From contig OX352772.1 in the NCBI GenBank assembly GCA_947095535.1, forward strand, positions 225,887,035-225,951,034: a stretch of 64,000 bases of DNA, given 5' to 3'. The position numbers and the translations under genes are program-made. Positions 1 to 9,681 of this stretch are shown here, one piece after another. A model generated the notes under the pieces. That model saw only the letters and a list, made by a program, of their open reading frames with translations. It searched no databases and was not told the origin of the DNA. The stretch's first letter is position 1. Every line of letters starts with the position of its first letter. This stretch comes from Poecilobothrus nobilitatus (taxonomy: Eukaryota > Arthropoda > Insecta > Diptera > Dolichopodidae).

Positions 1-478
1 TGCAGGCTTTACAATAGCCGTTTACGGATAAGCCAAGTCTTCTGGCATGCTTCCCTATTAGACAGTGACCGGTGATTATACCCTTTGTCATTCCAATTGC
101 GGTCCTTTTAAGAGAAAACAAATCATTGGATCGTCCTAAATCGGTTTTGGCCCATATAATTCTTGCGACATTTCACGAGGTGAAGTTTGACCATTTGTAA
201 TTTACCATATCCGTAATTTATTTTCGAAGTAAGGTTTTGCTTGTGGATGGAGGTAACCCTAGTGTTACCCTATCCGGTAGGACTTGTAAGGTTGTACCGA
301 TTCTTGCAAGTTCATCAGATTTTCATTTCTCGGAATACCTCGATGACCTGGTACCCAGCAAAGCTAAATGCTAAACTGCCTGGCCATCTTGTTAAGAAGT
401 TTTCGGCAGTTTATTACAGTATTCGAGGTTGTATATGTTGATTCCAGAGATTTTATGAATGCGTACTTGCTTTACAGA
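1..478 (-). pseudogene. Loa-type non-LTR element, ORF2 C-terminal tail
   Basis: Reading the minus strand gives the end of a non-LTR retrotransposon ORF2. Around 320-400 is an RNase H-type segment with WVPGHRGIPRNEKSDELA, and around 5-80 is HCLIGKHARRLGL followed by a Cys pair, the usual C-terminal zinc-knuckle region after RNase H. The frame is interrupted and the window edge cuts the end. It continues the element at 1357-4663 and is separated from it by the DINE-like repeat at 479-1356. The RNase H tail and the style of the endonuclease point to the Loa/R1/I group. The exact clade is inferred. Confidence 0.65.
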
Positions 479-1356
479 AACAAGTAAATGTAACAGTAAG
501 TCGATGCAACCGAATACCCTACACCTGAATAATTAGAATTAAATTAAAAACCCATAAGTTTTTTTGGCAGCTGCTTGAACTTCTTCCCTTTTCTGTCTTA
601 TTCAACTCGAATTTCAGGAACGTAAAAGAGGCATCCTCTTGGGATATGTTTGACACCTGTAAAAAATTTTCAGTTTCTATCTTTATTAATTTCGAAGGTT
701 GTTAATCCTTGGGAGGTGTGTGTCAAGTACCCGAATTGCCACTCCAATTCATCGAATCCATCTCAGGAACATAAAGAAAACATGCCAGAACACCATTGTA
801 CTAAATTTCAAGGTTCTACTTTTGTTAGTTTTGGAGATATGCTCGTTGTTCTTGTGCTTATAGAAAAGGAAACATAACAGAACACTCTTGTACTAAAAAT
901 AAAGGTTATATCTTTGTTGGTTGTGGAGATGTACTCGTTTGCTCCGGGGCTCGTTCTGAATCTTCCAAGATAAGAACCCATGAACAAAATCCTCTCAAAT
1001 TTTAGAGACTTAAATAAAACATGAAAGAATACCACTCTCCAAATTTTAAGGTTATATCTTAGTTGGTTTTGGAGATAATCGCATTTGCTCTGGTGGTCGT
1101 TCGGAAACTTCCAAAATCCAAACCCATGGACCAAATCCTCTTAAATTTCAGAGACATAAATCGAACGGGACGGAACATCATTGTACAAAATTTAAAGGTT
1201 CTATCTGTGTTGGTTTTGGAGATAATCTCGTTTGCTCCGGAATCATTCGGAAGCTTCCAGAATCCGAACCCATTGACCGATTTTGTCCAGTTTCGAACTT
1301 AGCCTTTCTTTCGGAATTAGTAACCTACTATATCTATTTCATCAAGATAACTATCC
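479..1356 (+). repeat. DINE-1-like interspersed repeat, copy 1 (3' truncated)
   Basis: This begins ACAAGTAAATGTAACAGTAA and runs parallel to 8772-9676, with the same ACCCTACACCTGAATAATT segment and many shared blocks (for example AGAACACCATTGTACTAAAT). The match ends near 1356 (CATCAAGATAACT), so it lacks the GGACGGACGG run and the terminal GGTGTAGGGTATAA seen in copy 2. It interrupts the RNase H region of the Loa-type element. It has no coding capacity; the short ORFs inside it are not protein-like. The DINE-1 name is from memory of dipteran repeats. Confidence 0.6.
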
Positions 1357-3786
1357 CTTGGAAGACGCTATAATGGTCTGGTAATCGGAAAGTATGCCTC
1401 ATATTCAGATTTTCTGAGAAAATCTCACATCTTATTCTGCTGTTAATTTTTGAACCATCCGTGTAGAATTGTACTCTTTCGATGGTCATCACTGAGTTCG
1501 AGTTCCAACTCGACGGCTTGGTATGCCAGTCACGTGAGATTTCCCGAAGAAGTAAATGGGGGACGTGTAGTCGAGTGAACTTGAATTAGTTTATGATATC
1601 CGAGTGACCTTCTCGTGAATTGATTGACTGGGATGTAGCTTTCATTCTTACAGCTGTGTTTCTGGCTGCAAATTTCCTATAATATTCTACAGGCATTAGA
1701 TTAAGCATGATGTCTAATGCCGCAGAAGGGGTTGTTATTAAAGAGCCACTAATACATAATGTGGAAGTTCTTTGAACCTTGGCGATTGCCTTGTGGTTGA
1801 CCTCTTTATCGATTGTCTTCCACCATACTAGGACTTCGTACATAAGAATGGGTCTTACTACGGATGTGTATATCCAGTAAGTCATGTACGGCTGAAGCTC
1901 CCATTTCCTACCAATTGCTTTTTTGCACGAGTAAAGTGCTATAGAGACCTTCTTTACTCTTTCTGGGATGTTAGCCTTCTAGCTTAACTCCCTGTCTAGA
2001 GTTAGACCCAAAAATTCCGCCTTTTCACTAATGACAAGAGCAGCCACTTAACTAAGTTTGCTTTAATTTGGGAATTTTAAATTTTCTTGTAAAGAGGACC
2101 AGTTCGATTTTCTATGGATTTACTGACAGTCCGCAGTCTGTAGCCCATGTTGTGATTTTGTTTAGTGCAAGTTGAAAAACGTCCATGAGACTGTTTGGGA
2201 ACTTGCCACTGGCAACGACAGCAACATCGTCCGCATAGGCGATTGTTGTGCATCCTGCCGCTTTCAGGATTTTAAGCAATTTGTTTACTACCATATTCCA
2301 AAGAAGGGAGATAACACTTCTCCTTGCGGAGTCCCTCTGTTCACAAACCTTTTTGTTGAAGCGTTGCCTATGCTGGCACTGATGGGCCTGCTATTTAGCA
2401 TATTAGATATCAGTGCTCTTAGCTCCGGTTCTACTCTTAGGCTTATGAGTGCGTCTTCAAATGCTGCCTAATTGACGTTATTAAACTCTCCCTGAATGTC
2501 TATAAAAGCTGCAAGAGTACACTCTTTGCAATTTACAGATCTTTATATCGAGCTAGTAAAGTTGTGAAGTGCAGTATCCACTGACTAGCCTATACAGTAA
2601 GCATGTTGAGAGGCTGACAACAGATTTTTATCTAAGTTGCAGCGGATATCGACGTCGATCAATCTTTCTAAGGTTTATAGGTCGAAAGTCCTTCGCATTT
2701 ATCCCATTTATCCGGGATATGCCCTAAATTAAGGCAACTACGGTTTTTAGCCAAGTCAGGGCAGTAGATGAAGTTTGCTGGATCTCAGCGGGTATAATAC
2801 CAACCGGTCCGCTTGACTTGAATGGCTTTAAACTATCTATAACCCATTGTAGTTTGCCTCCTAAAACCACCAACTCTGAGATAGTAGACTTCTCGACAGG
2901 ATTTTCCTAAGTCTAGATGCCTCGGAGACGTTTTCTATTCCTCTACAGAATAGTCTCCAGCTGTCTCTTTTCGCCTTTTTATGTGCTTTTTTGTACTGAC
3001 TAAGAGCCGCTTTATAAGAACTCCAGTCCTGTACCTCATCTGTTTTTTGGCATTATTAAAAGCCTTCTTACTACCTTTCCGTAGAGCTTTCAATTCGTCA
3101 TTCCTCTAATATGGTTTAGGTTTTCCCCTAGGCTTACTGATGGGAGACGGATGTTCTAAGGACTTATTGCAAGCGTTTAGTAGGCTATTTAGATCCTGTA
3201 TATTTCCAACAATTCCCTCTTAATTCCAGTAATTAAGAAGGTATTAAGAAGGAATCATTGATTTTAAGTGTTCCCTATATTTGTTCCAGTCAGTTCTCTT
3301 GAGATTTCGATAGACTGATTTTATTGGAGGATTTGGATTGAAGGAAATGGGAAGTGAACTCAACGTATCTGTAAGTTCATGTCCAATGTTCATTCTTCTA
3401 GCATCCGCTACCAACCCTGCAAGATTAGATCGAGGATGTGAGTCGCGGATCGAAGCGAGTCGTGAGGAAGATACGCCGCAATAACCCAGAGCCATCGGTA
3501 TTTAGCTCTAGGGTCGCCTCTACCAGATCAGCAACACTGTAATTAAACATAAAAGTTAAATTTAATGTATTTTTAGCAAGTATGCACGCTCTAGGTTTGC
3601 ATACCTCATTCTTATATAACAACGTATAACCTGGTTTCTTGAGTCCATGAACCTGTTTTCATTTGCCACCCATAGCTCTTGGATCAAGATAATATCCTCG
3701 CGCGTTCTCATGAGGCGGATTTCAAGTGCGGAGAAAGCCGTTTTGGAGTGATGGAGATTAATTTGGAGTAGCTTTACCTGAGCCAT
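1357..3786 (-). pseudogene. Loa-type non-LTR element ORF2 (endonuclease-RT-RNase H), decayed
   Basis: The minus-strand ATG at 3786 opens an exonuclease-endonuclease-phosphatase-type domain with LLQINLHHSKTA and DIILIQE, typical of the R1/Loa group. Downstream pieces in several frames carry an RT palm with IAYADDVAVVAS (about 2220-2250), the RT thumb or connection with TSVVRPILMYEVLVWW (about 1820-1880), and the start of RNase H with FYTDGSKINS (about 1440-1480). Many stops and frameshifts break the roughly 800-codon frame. RNase H resumes beyond the inserted repeat in 1-478. It lies just downstream of ORF1 (3895-4663). It would have copied the element RNA at a nicked target, but is clearly dead. 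Confidence 0.75.
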
Positions 3787-3894
3787 CCTTAATCTCCACC
3801 ATCATAGCGTTAGATTTATTCGCAAAGTTCATTGAGAAAATTTTCATTCGCAAAGTTCATTCGGAAACTCTCGGTCGGAGTCTGTCTCTTGGGC

Positions 3895-4663
3895 TTAACT
3901 TGTTCCTTCAACGATGCTGCTTGAGGCTTCCACCTTATCCTTCTTATATTCCCTTAGTGAAGCCGTGAAACCGTAACTAATGACCCCTTTAGCATTCGCT
4001 AGGGGTTGTAGGGAGTCCTTATTGACAATGACCCGCGCTGTGGAGATTCTCCTACTACTTCCCCTAGTTTGGAAATATTTCAATTGTGAGTTGGAAGTTT
4101 TTGACACTTTCATCATTTTGATTTGGGATTTGACACTTTCATCATTTTGATAATCGTTTAAAGGAACAACAACCTTCTTCCAGTTACTGGGAGAAATACC
4201 CACATCCTCTAACGCCTCATCAATGACTGCCAGAATTAAACAATCCTTGGCAATTTCACTGAACGGCTTGGTTACCTGATTCCTCCCTAGCAACCTAGCC
4301 TTTTTGGAACTACGCAGTGGCTCATCTTGTGGCCTCTGTCTCTTGGACATAGGGCAATTCGATGAACCTGGGATTTGTCCTTCTAGGGGCTTGACCTGGT
4401 CTATTACTGTTTTGGCCCAGGCTAAGGAGTTCTTTTGCGCCTCAGTTAACTAACCAACATTGAGAGCTTAACCTCTCAATTATTTTATAGGCCGACCATA
4501 TATCAAAGAAGGCTTGTTTCGACGGGCGCACTTTACGTACCGTCTTTGGTTTTTCGTGACTTTCCTTAGCACCGCTAATCCCTGGTTTGACCGCTTTATT
4601 TGCCGACTTTTGAAAAGTGCCGGCTAACTATTTTTTCGAATCTTTTTTTAAATTTTGTTCCAT
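3895..4663 (-). pseudogene. Loa-type element ORF1 (gag-like), broken
   Basis: The minus-strand ATG at 4663 starts MEQNLKK, followed by a Lys/Ser-rich stretch and the sequence KQAFFDIWSAYKIIERL. After breaks near 4615 and 4450 the frame resumes as MSKRQRPQDE...SSKKARLLGRNQV and continues to 3895. The protein is basic and probably RNA-binding. I see no zinc knuckle in the retained part. A second partial copy with the same start lies at 7095-7650 and shares the break after SQCWLVN, so that lesion predates the duplication. It sits directly upstream of ORF2 on the same strand, as ORF1 does in this group. Confidence 0.6.
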
Positions 4664-4783
4664 AATTGAACCCACGAGTACGAAGAAAAAGAAGGTTCGT
4701 AGGGATTCGTATACATAGAATAAGGCTAATTAACTCGGAGGGTCACCAGGTACTTCGAATAATATGTTCGCGACTGGGTTATT

Positions 4784-5535
4784 TTGAAGACTGCTCCCCC
4801 AGACAGGCTGATCATCGGCACGGGTCTTATGAATCCGGCCCAGGTTTACCCCAATCCGATGTTTCCGGTAAAAACCGAGGTGTCAGTAATACGATACATA
4901 AAGACATATGCTGAGATAGTTGCGAAATACAAGGCACTTCTTTACTCGATTCTATCCACTCAACAGTCAATTGTCATATTTTCGGATAGTCTAAGTGCCC
5001 TCAATACTATTCAAACAAAAATAACAAACTCCAGATTGCAAAAAAAATCAGAAATCTCTTAACTACTTCTAATAAAAATATTAAACTGATACCGATTTCT
5101 AGTCACCAAGGCATAGTTGGTAACGAAAAAGCTTTTAAAGAGGCCAAAATTGCTATTAAATCTCCAGCTTTCTCTTGCAAAATGTTTTTTCTTAATGAAA
5201 AAGTAAAACAGATTACAGAAATCTCACTGGCACAGAGAAAACTAAAATGGGATAACTCAAATAGTTTTCTCAGAAGCCACTGGGAAGTCCTGACCCACCA
5301 TCATATAATATTGGAAACAAAAGAATATTAGAAAGAAAAATTTGTAGAATTAGGCTTAGCGGTATGTAAATCTAAATTTTAAAACATTGTAAAATTAACT
5401 TAAAAATCTATAGATGTAAGTAAAATAAATATTTCCCGTTATTGTAATTTAATGTAAGCTCAAAATGGCTCTAGTAAGCGAGGATAACTTCACTTCGAGG
5501 GTAATGAAATAAATAAATAAATACATATACATACA
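4784..5535 (+). pseudogene. 3' end of a second non-LTR element (RNase H tail, A-rich end)
   Basis: The plus strand encodes an RNase H C-terminal half. SIVIFSDSLSALNTIQ lies about 4960-5010, then a frameshift near 5045, then SSHQGIVGNEKAFKEAK about 5098-5150, matching the usual (W)xPSHxGIxGNExAD segment. The frame stops near 5330. About 200 bases of 3' UTR follow, ending in AAATAAATAAATAAATACA near 5505-5535. It is 5' truncated, starts at the junction with the Loa ORF1 leader (about 4784), and is in the opposite orientation to it. I/Loa-group elements carry such RNase H tails. Confidence 0.6.
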
Positions 5536-6326
5536 TATATACTTAGTTAAAATAATTAACATTAATCCAATAATATGTTAATTAATAATTTTATACTTTT
5601 AAATAAGTAAAAATAAGTAAAATGTAAATAAGTAAAAATAAGTAAAAATTTGAATCATTAGTCAATATAGTTTACTTCAATTGAAACGACGAATTATAGG
5701 TAAATTAGTCATTCTAATTTATATATGTATACTCTTCAACTTATTTTGCAAAAAAAAAATTTTCTTAAATACACAAATTGTCTGTCACAACTCAAAAAAT
5801 CTCATTCATATTTTTCCTTATACCTAGAAAAAAAATTCATTTTGTTTAAAAAATAAAATCCATACAACAAAATCTGGCAACGTAGCATATTGTAAATTTA
5901 ACATACAGATAGCTAAGCTTTTCTTTGTTTTTTAAAAATTGTGTTATTGTAATAAATTTTTAAATTTTATGTTAACGAATATTGTAATAGTATATAACTA
6001 GAATGAATAAAATTTATTTAAAACTAACAACCTAATCTAAATTACTTACAAAAACCTACATTATATTACCAGTATTCAAATTAATATCTATTCTAGTTTA
6101 GCAATATGAAGTTACAATGTACTGTACCAATTTATTTTATTTAGAAAAGTTTTTTTTTTTCAAGGTTAAATTGTATATCAAAGAAAAGAATGAAAAACCT
6201 TCATATTTAAAATGAAAAAAAAACGAATTTAGTATAAAATAAGAGATGAATAAATTTCATATTTGTAGATGTTGCGACTATTTGGTGCACTTACTTATTT
6301 TTATTTTCTATACTAAAAAATTTGTT
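5536..6326. other. AT-rich spacer, no gene seen
   Basis: I see no coding signal. It has short direct repeats AAATAAGTAAAA (5602-5650), homopolymer runs and scattered AATAAA-like motifs. It is the left flank of the Gypsy insertion and was continuous with 14126 before that insertion. It may include remains of the far end of the BEL element, but I could not match it to the putative BEL LTR. Confidence 0.5.
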
Positions 6327-6330
6327 CTAC

Positions 6331-6850
6331 TGTAATATGTCACTATAATATACTAAAACCATAACAATAAACATTATATTAATTTTGTATTTCTTTTTAC
6401 TTTCAATTCCTTTTCTTTTTAACTACATATGTTTAAAATGAAATGCCATATTGCAATATGGAACCAAAATAAACTAACTATAAATAATAAAGGTTACTTC
6501 AAAATATATAAACAAAGAAAGTAGAATTAAGTTATCATATTGCAATATTGAACTAAAATATTGTGTAAATGCATACTGGTTAGCATTGTCAGCATTATAC
6601 TTGACATATTTATCTATTTTTATAATAATCATTGTTTTAGTCTATTTTGTAATAAATATTGTTTTAGAATGTAAGAAAATAAATTGTATAAAACATTTTC
6701 TTTTACAAAAGGAAGGAACATTACTATTTCAAATTTTGCAGTGCAAGGATGTAAAACAAATAAAGTAATATTAAAATAAAACAACTTCTGTGTTTAATTT
6801 ACCATTGAATATCGACGGTATAAAATAACCATTTTTCTAAAAATATTACA
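6331..6850 (+). repeat. 5' LTR of the Gypsy element
   Basis: The 520-base repeat starts TGTAATATGTCACT and ends AAAATATTACA. It pairs with 13599-14121, sharing long stretches such as AACATTATATTAATTTTGTA and the final CCATTGAATATCGACGGTAT. Differences include an insertion of about 40 bases in the 3' LTR after TTTTAACTA, a deletion near CATATTGCA, and scattered substitutions. It is expected to hold the promoter for the genomic RNA; no canonical TATA box was assigned. Confidence 0.88.
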
Positions 6851-6851
6851 T

Positions 6852-6869
6852 TGGTGTCAGGTGTGGGGT
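6852..6869 (+). promoter_or_regulatory. Primer-binding site, tRNA-Leu-like
   Basis: TGGTGTCAGGTGTGGGG lies one base after the 5' LTR. It resembles the complement of the 3' end of insect tRNA-Leu (TGGTGTCAGAAGTGGGAT from memory) with a few mismatches. This is where reverse transcription of the Gypsy RNA would have been primed. Confidence 0.7.
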
Positions 6870-6934
6870 GTGGAATATGTTTGTTCCAGACGTCAATAAG
6901 TTTCATTAAAAAAAATTTTTTTTTATCACAAAAA

Positions 6935-7846
6935 AAAAAGTGTAATAGTTTTATAATACGGTACATCTCTGGATGTGACAATGACCCGTGCTGTGGAGAT
7001 TCTCCTACTACTTCCCCAGGTTTGGAAATATTTCAATTGTGAGTTGGAAGTTTTTGACACTTTCATCATTTTGATTTGGGATTTGATACTTTCATCATTT
7101 TGATAATCGTGTCGTAGGTCCCGGATTTTCTTCCAGTATCTGAAAGTTTAAAGCAACAACAACCTTCTTCCAGTTACTGGGAGAAATACCCCCATCCTCT
7201 AACGCCTCATCAATGACTGCCAGAATTAAACAATCCTTGGCAATTTCACTGAACCGCTTGGTTACCTGATTCCTCCCTAGCAACCTAGCCTTTTTGGAAC
7301 TACGCTGTAGCTCATCTTGTGGCCTCTGTCTCTTGCACATAAGGCAATTCGATGAACCTGGGATTTGTCCTTCTAGGGGCTTGACCTGGTCTACTACTGT
7401 TTTGGCCCAGGCTAAGGAGTTCTTTTGCGCCTCAGTTAACTAACCAACATTGAGAACTTAACCTCTCAATTATTTTATAGGCCGACCATATATCAAAGAA
7501 GGCTTGTTTCGACGGGCGCACTTTACGTACCGTCTTTGGTTGTTCGTGACTTTCCTTAGCACCGCTAATCCCTGGTTTGATCGCTTTATTTGCCGACTTT
7601 TGGAAAGTGCTAACTATTTTTTCGAATCTTTTTTTTAAATTTTGTTCCATAATTGAACCCACGAGTACGAAGAAAAAGAAGGTTCGCCCTATGCAGGGAT
7701 TCGTATACATAGAATAAGGCTAATTAACTCGGAGGGTCACCAGGCACTCCGAATAATATGTTCGCGACTGGGTTATATTGTAAAAGTGTAATAGTGTAAT
7801 AGTTAAAAAGTGTAATAGTTTTATAATACGGTACATCTCTAGATGT
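6935..7846. repeat. Loa 5' fragment inserted in the Gypsy leader between 42-bp direct repeats
   Basis: Positions 6977 to about 7773 duplicate about 4024-4780 in the same orientation, covering the 5' UTR and start of Loa ORF1. The insert is bounded by direct repeats 6935-6976 and 7805-7846 (AAAAAGTGTAATAGTTTTAT... to GATGT, one mismatch). Extra GTGTAATAGT units fill 7774-7804. The copy holds a segment of about 37 bases near 7110-7150 that is absent from the 4 kb copy, so neither is simply derived from the other. The fragment keeps the 5' end and lacks the 3' end of the Loa element, unlike normal target-primed insertions. Confidence 0.8.
7095..7650 (-). pseudogene. Loa-type ORF1, second partial copy
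   Basis: The minus-strand ATG at 7650 starts MEQNLKKRFEKIVSTFQK and reads to a stop at 7432 (SQCWLVN). The downstream piece MCKRQRPQDE...KKARLLGRNQV reads 7340-7095 in another frame. It parallels 3895-4663, but the N-terminal part is less damaged here: the stop near codon 12 of the other copy is absent. It is passenger sequence in the leader of the Gypsy element and has no role there. Confidence 0.6.
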
Positions 7847-8118
7847 CCTGCAAAATAAAATACAAATAAACTATATATAATAAATTTTTTTTTTAATAAT
7901 TTAATAGTTTATAATAGTTTTAATATAAAAAAATATAAATAAAAAAATGGTTGAATAAAATTATTTAGTCTAAAAAAAAAAAAAAATTGAATACTAATAT
8001 TTAAAAAAAAAAGAGAAAACGAAAGTGAAAATAATTATATGCAGGGCCAAAAGAGCCATTAAACATCGTAATTTTGTGTTTTAACGGGGGCCAAGAGCGG
8101 CCGTTTTCAATCAAATCA

Positions 8119-8274
8119 ATGGGTTCAGCACAGAGTATCGTCAAAACTCTGAATAACAGCACCGAAGAAGTTTTAAAAGAATTTTGTATAACAGTCAGCG
8201 TAGTCATCATCTATAACGTTTTAAAGCACTGTCTCATCAAGAAAGCAAGAGCACCTCAAGATCCACCGGTTTAA
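8119..8274 (+). CDS. Small leader ORF, candidate myristoylated membrane microprotein
   Basis: A 51-codon ORF, ATG at 8119 to TAA at 8272-8274, starts MGSAQSIV. Gly2 plus Ser6 fits an N-myristoylation signal. Residues about 22-36 (FCITVSVVIIYNVL) form a hydrophobic stretch long enough to insert in a membrane, followed by a basic patch (CLIKKAR) and a Pro-rich end (APQDPPV). It lies between the LTR and gag in the Gypsy leader. Its base composition is clearly less AT-rich than the surrounding leader, as expected for selected coding sequence. An in-frame ATG at 8074 is also possible. I do not know a family for it, and the function is unknown. Confidence 0.45.
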   Translation: MGSAQSIVKTLNNSTEEVLKEFCITVSVVIIYNVLKHCLIKKARAPQDPPV

Positions 8275-8374
8275 AAAAAAAAAAATGTAAGTCAAAATGT
8301 GTTTTTCTCAATCCTACTATGTTATCAAAATACACTTACATTCAAATTTTTCTAAATTATAAAAAAAATTTTGT

Positions 8375-8770
8375 ATGAATCTCAGTTTAAGAACTACACA
8401 AATTCCTAAATCAACTGACGAAACACTAGTTCCTATGCCTATTTCTCGTTCTCCAACGAAGCCTTCGTCTTCCACAGCTAAAGTTAATACAGACCCAGTA
8501 ATAAATACTGAACAAGGCATAATTAAACCAAACGATCAAGACCACTTAGAAAAAATGTCTCAATTCGACATCGATCGGGCAAATAAAATGATTCCCCTAT
8601 TTAGAATCGACTTCTAAATCAAATACTAAATCGAATAAAATGCCAAATTCAAAATCAAATCAAAATCAAAATCAAAATCGAAATCAAAATCAAAAATTAA
8701 ATCTAAATTCAAAATCAAATCCCAAATCAAGCAAAATTCCAAATTCAAAATTAAATCAAAATTTAACAAA
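8375..8770 (+). pseudogene. Gypsy gag remnant, capsid region lost
   Basis: The ATG at 8375 opens an 80-codon frame starting MNLSLRTTQIPKSTDETLVP and ending in a stop at 8617. In another frame 8620-8770 reads an Asn/Gln/Ser/Lys-rich tail made of near-repeats such as NQNQNQNRNQNQ, encoded by TCAAAATCAAAATC tracts. A Gypsy gag is usually 350-450 residues with a capsid domain; none is present between these two parts. The tail looks like the C-terminal basic, low-complexity end of gag, so a central deletion is likely. The DINE-like repeat at 8772 then separates it from pol. Confidence 0.45.
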
Positions 8771-8771
8771 A

Positions 8772-9676
8772 ACAAGTAAATGTAACAGTAAGTCGATGCA
8801 ACCGACTTATTAATACCCTACACCTGAATAATTCGAATTAAATTAAAAATCCATAAGTTTTTTTGGCAGCTGCTTGAATTTCTTCCCTTTTCTGTCTTAT
8901 TCAACTCGAGTTCCAGGAACGTAAAAGAAGCATCCCCTTGGGATATGCTTGGTACCCTTGTAAAAAATTTTAGTTTCAGTTTTCATAAAGAAAACATGCC
9001 AGAACACCATTGTACTAAATTTCAAGGTTCTACTTTTGTTGGTTTTGGAGATATGCTCGTTGCTCTTGTGCTCGTACGGAAGTATCCAAAATACGAACCC
9101 ATGGTTCAAATTCTTTCAAATGTCAGTTTCCAATTTTACAGAAAAGGAAACATAACAGAACACCTTTGTACTAAAAATAAGAGTTCTATCTTTGTTGGTT
9201 GTGGAGATATACTTGTTGGCTCTGAGGCTCGTCCGGAAACTTCCAAGATTTGAACCCATGGACCAAATCCTCACAAAGTTCAGAAACATAAATCAAACAT
9301 GAAAGAACACCATTCTGCCTAATTTAAAGGTTATATCTTAGTTGGTTTTGGAGATAATATCATTTGCTCTGAGGCTCGTTCGGAAGCTTCCAGAATCCGA
9401 ACCCATGGACCGATTTTGTCCAAATTTAGCCTTCGCCAAACTTAGCATTCCTTTCGTGATTATTAACCTACTATATAAATTTCATCAAGATAGCTTCATT
9501 AGTTTTTGACTTATCGTGCGAACGGACGGAAGGACGGACGGACATCGTTAAATCGACTCAGGAGGTGATCCTGATTCAGAATATATATACATGTCCATAT
9601 CTAACTCGCTTCCTTTTGGTGGTTACAAGCACCATACCAAAGTTAATATACCCTATACTTTAGGTGTAGGGTATAA
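8772..9676 (+). repeat. DINE-1-like interspersed repeat, copy 2 (complete 3' end)
   Basis: This starts ACAAGTAAATGTAACAGTAA and ends TTTAGGTGTAGGGTATAA. The motif ACCCTACACCTGAA near the start and TTTAGGTGTAGGGT at the end are inverted. A GGACGGAAGGACGGACGGAC run lies near 9520-9545. It is non-coding. It is inserted between the gag remnant and the protease of the Gypsy element. It parallels 479-1356 over most of that copy's length. Confidence 0.65.
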
Positions 9677-9681
9677 CAATA

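Noticed and set aside
241..441. Short plus-strand ORFs at 241-441, 650-877, 1063-1302 and 2172-2471
   Set aside because: They lie opposite the Loa-type ORF2 or inside the DINE-like repeat and show no protein-like pattern.
5602..5650. CRISPR-like or regulatory direct repeats AAATAAGTAAAA
   Set aside because: Units are short, adjacent and low complexity with no spacers.
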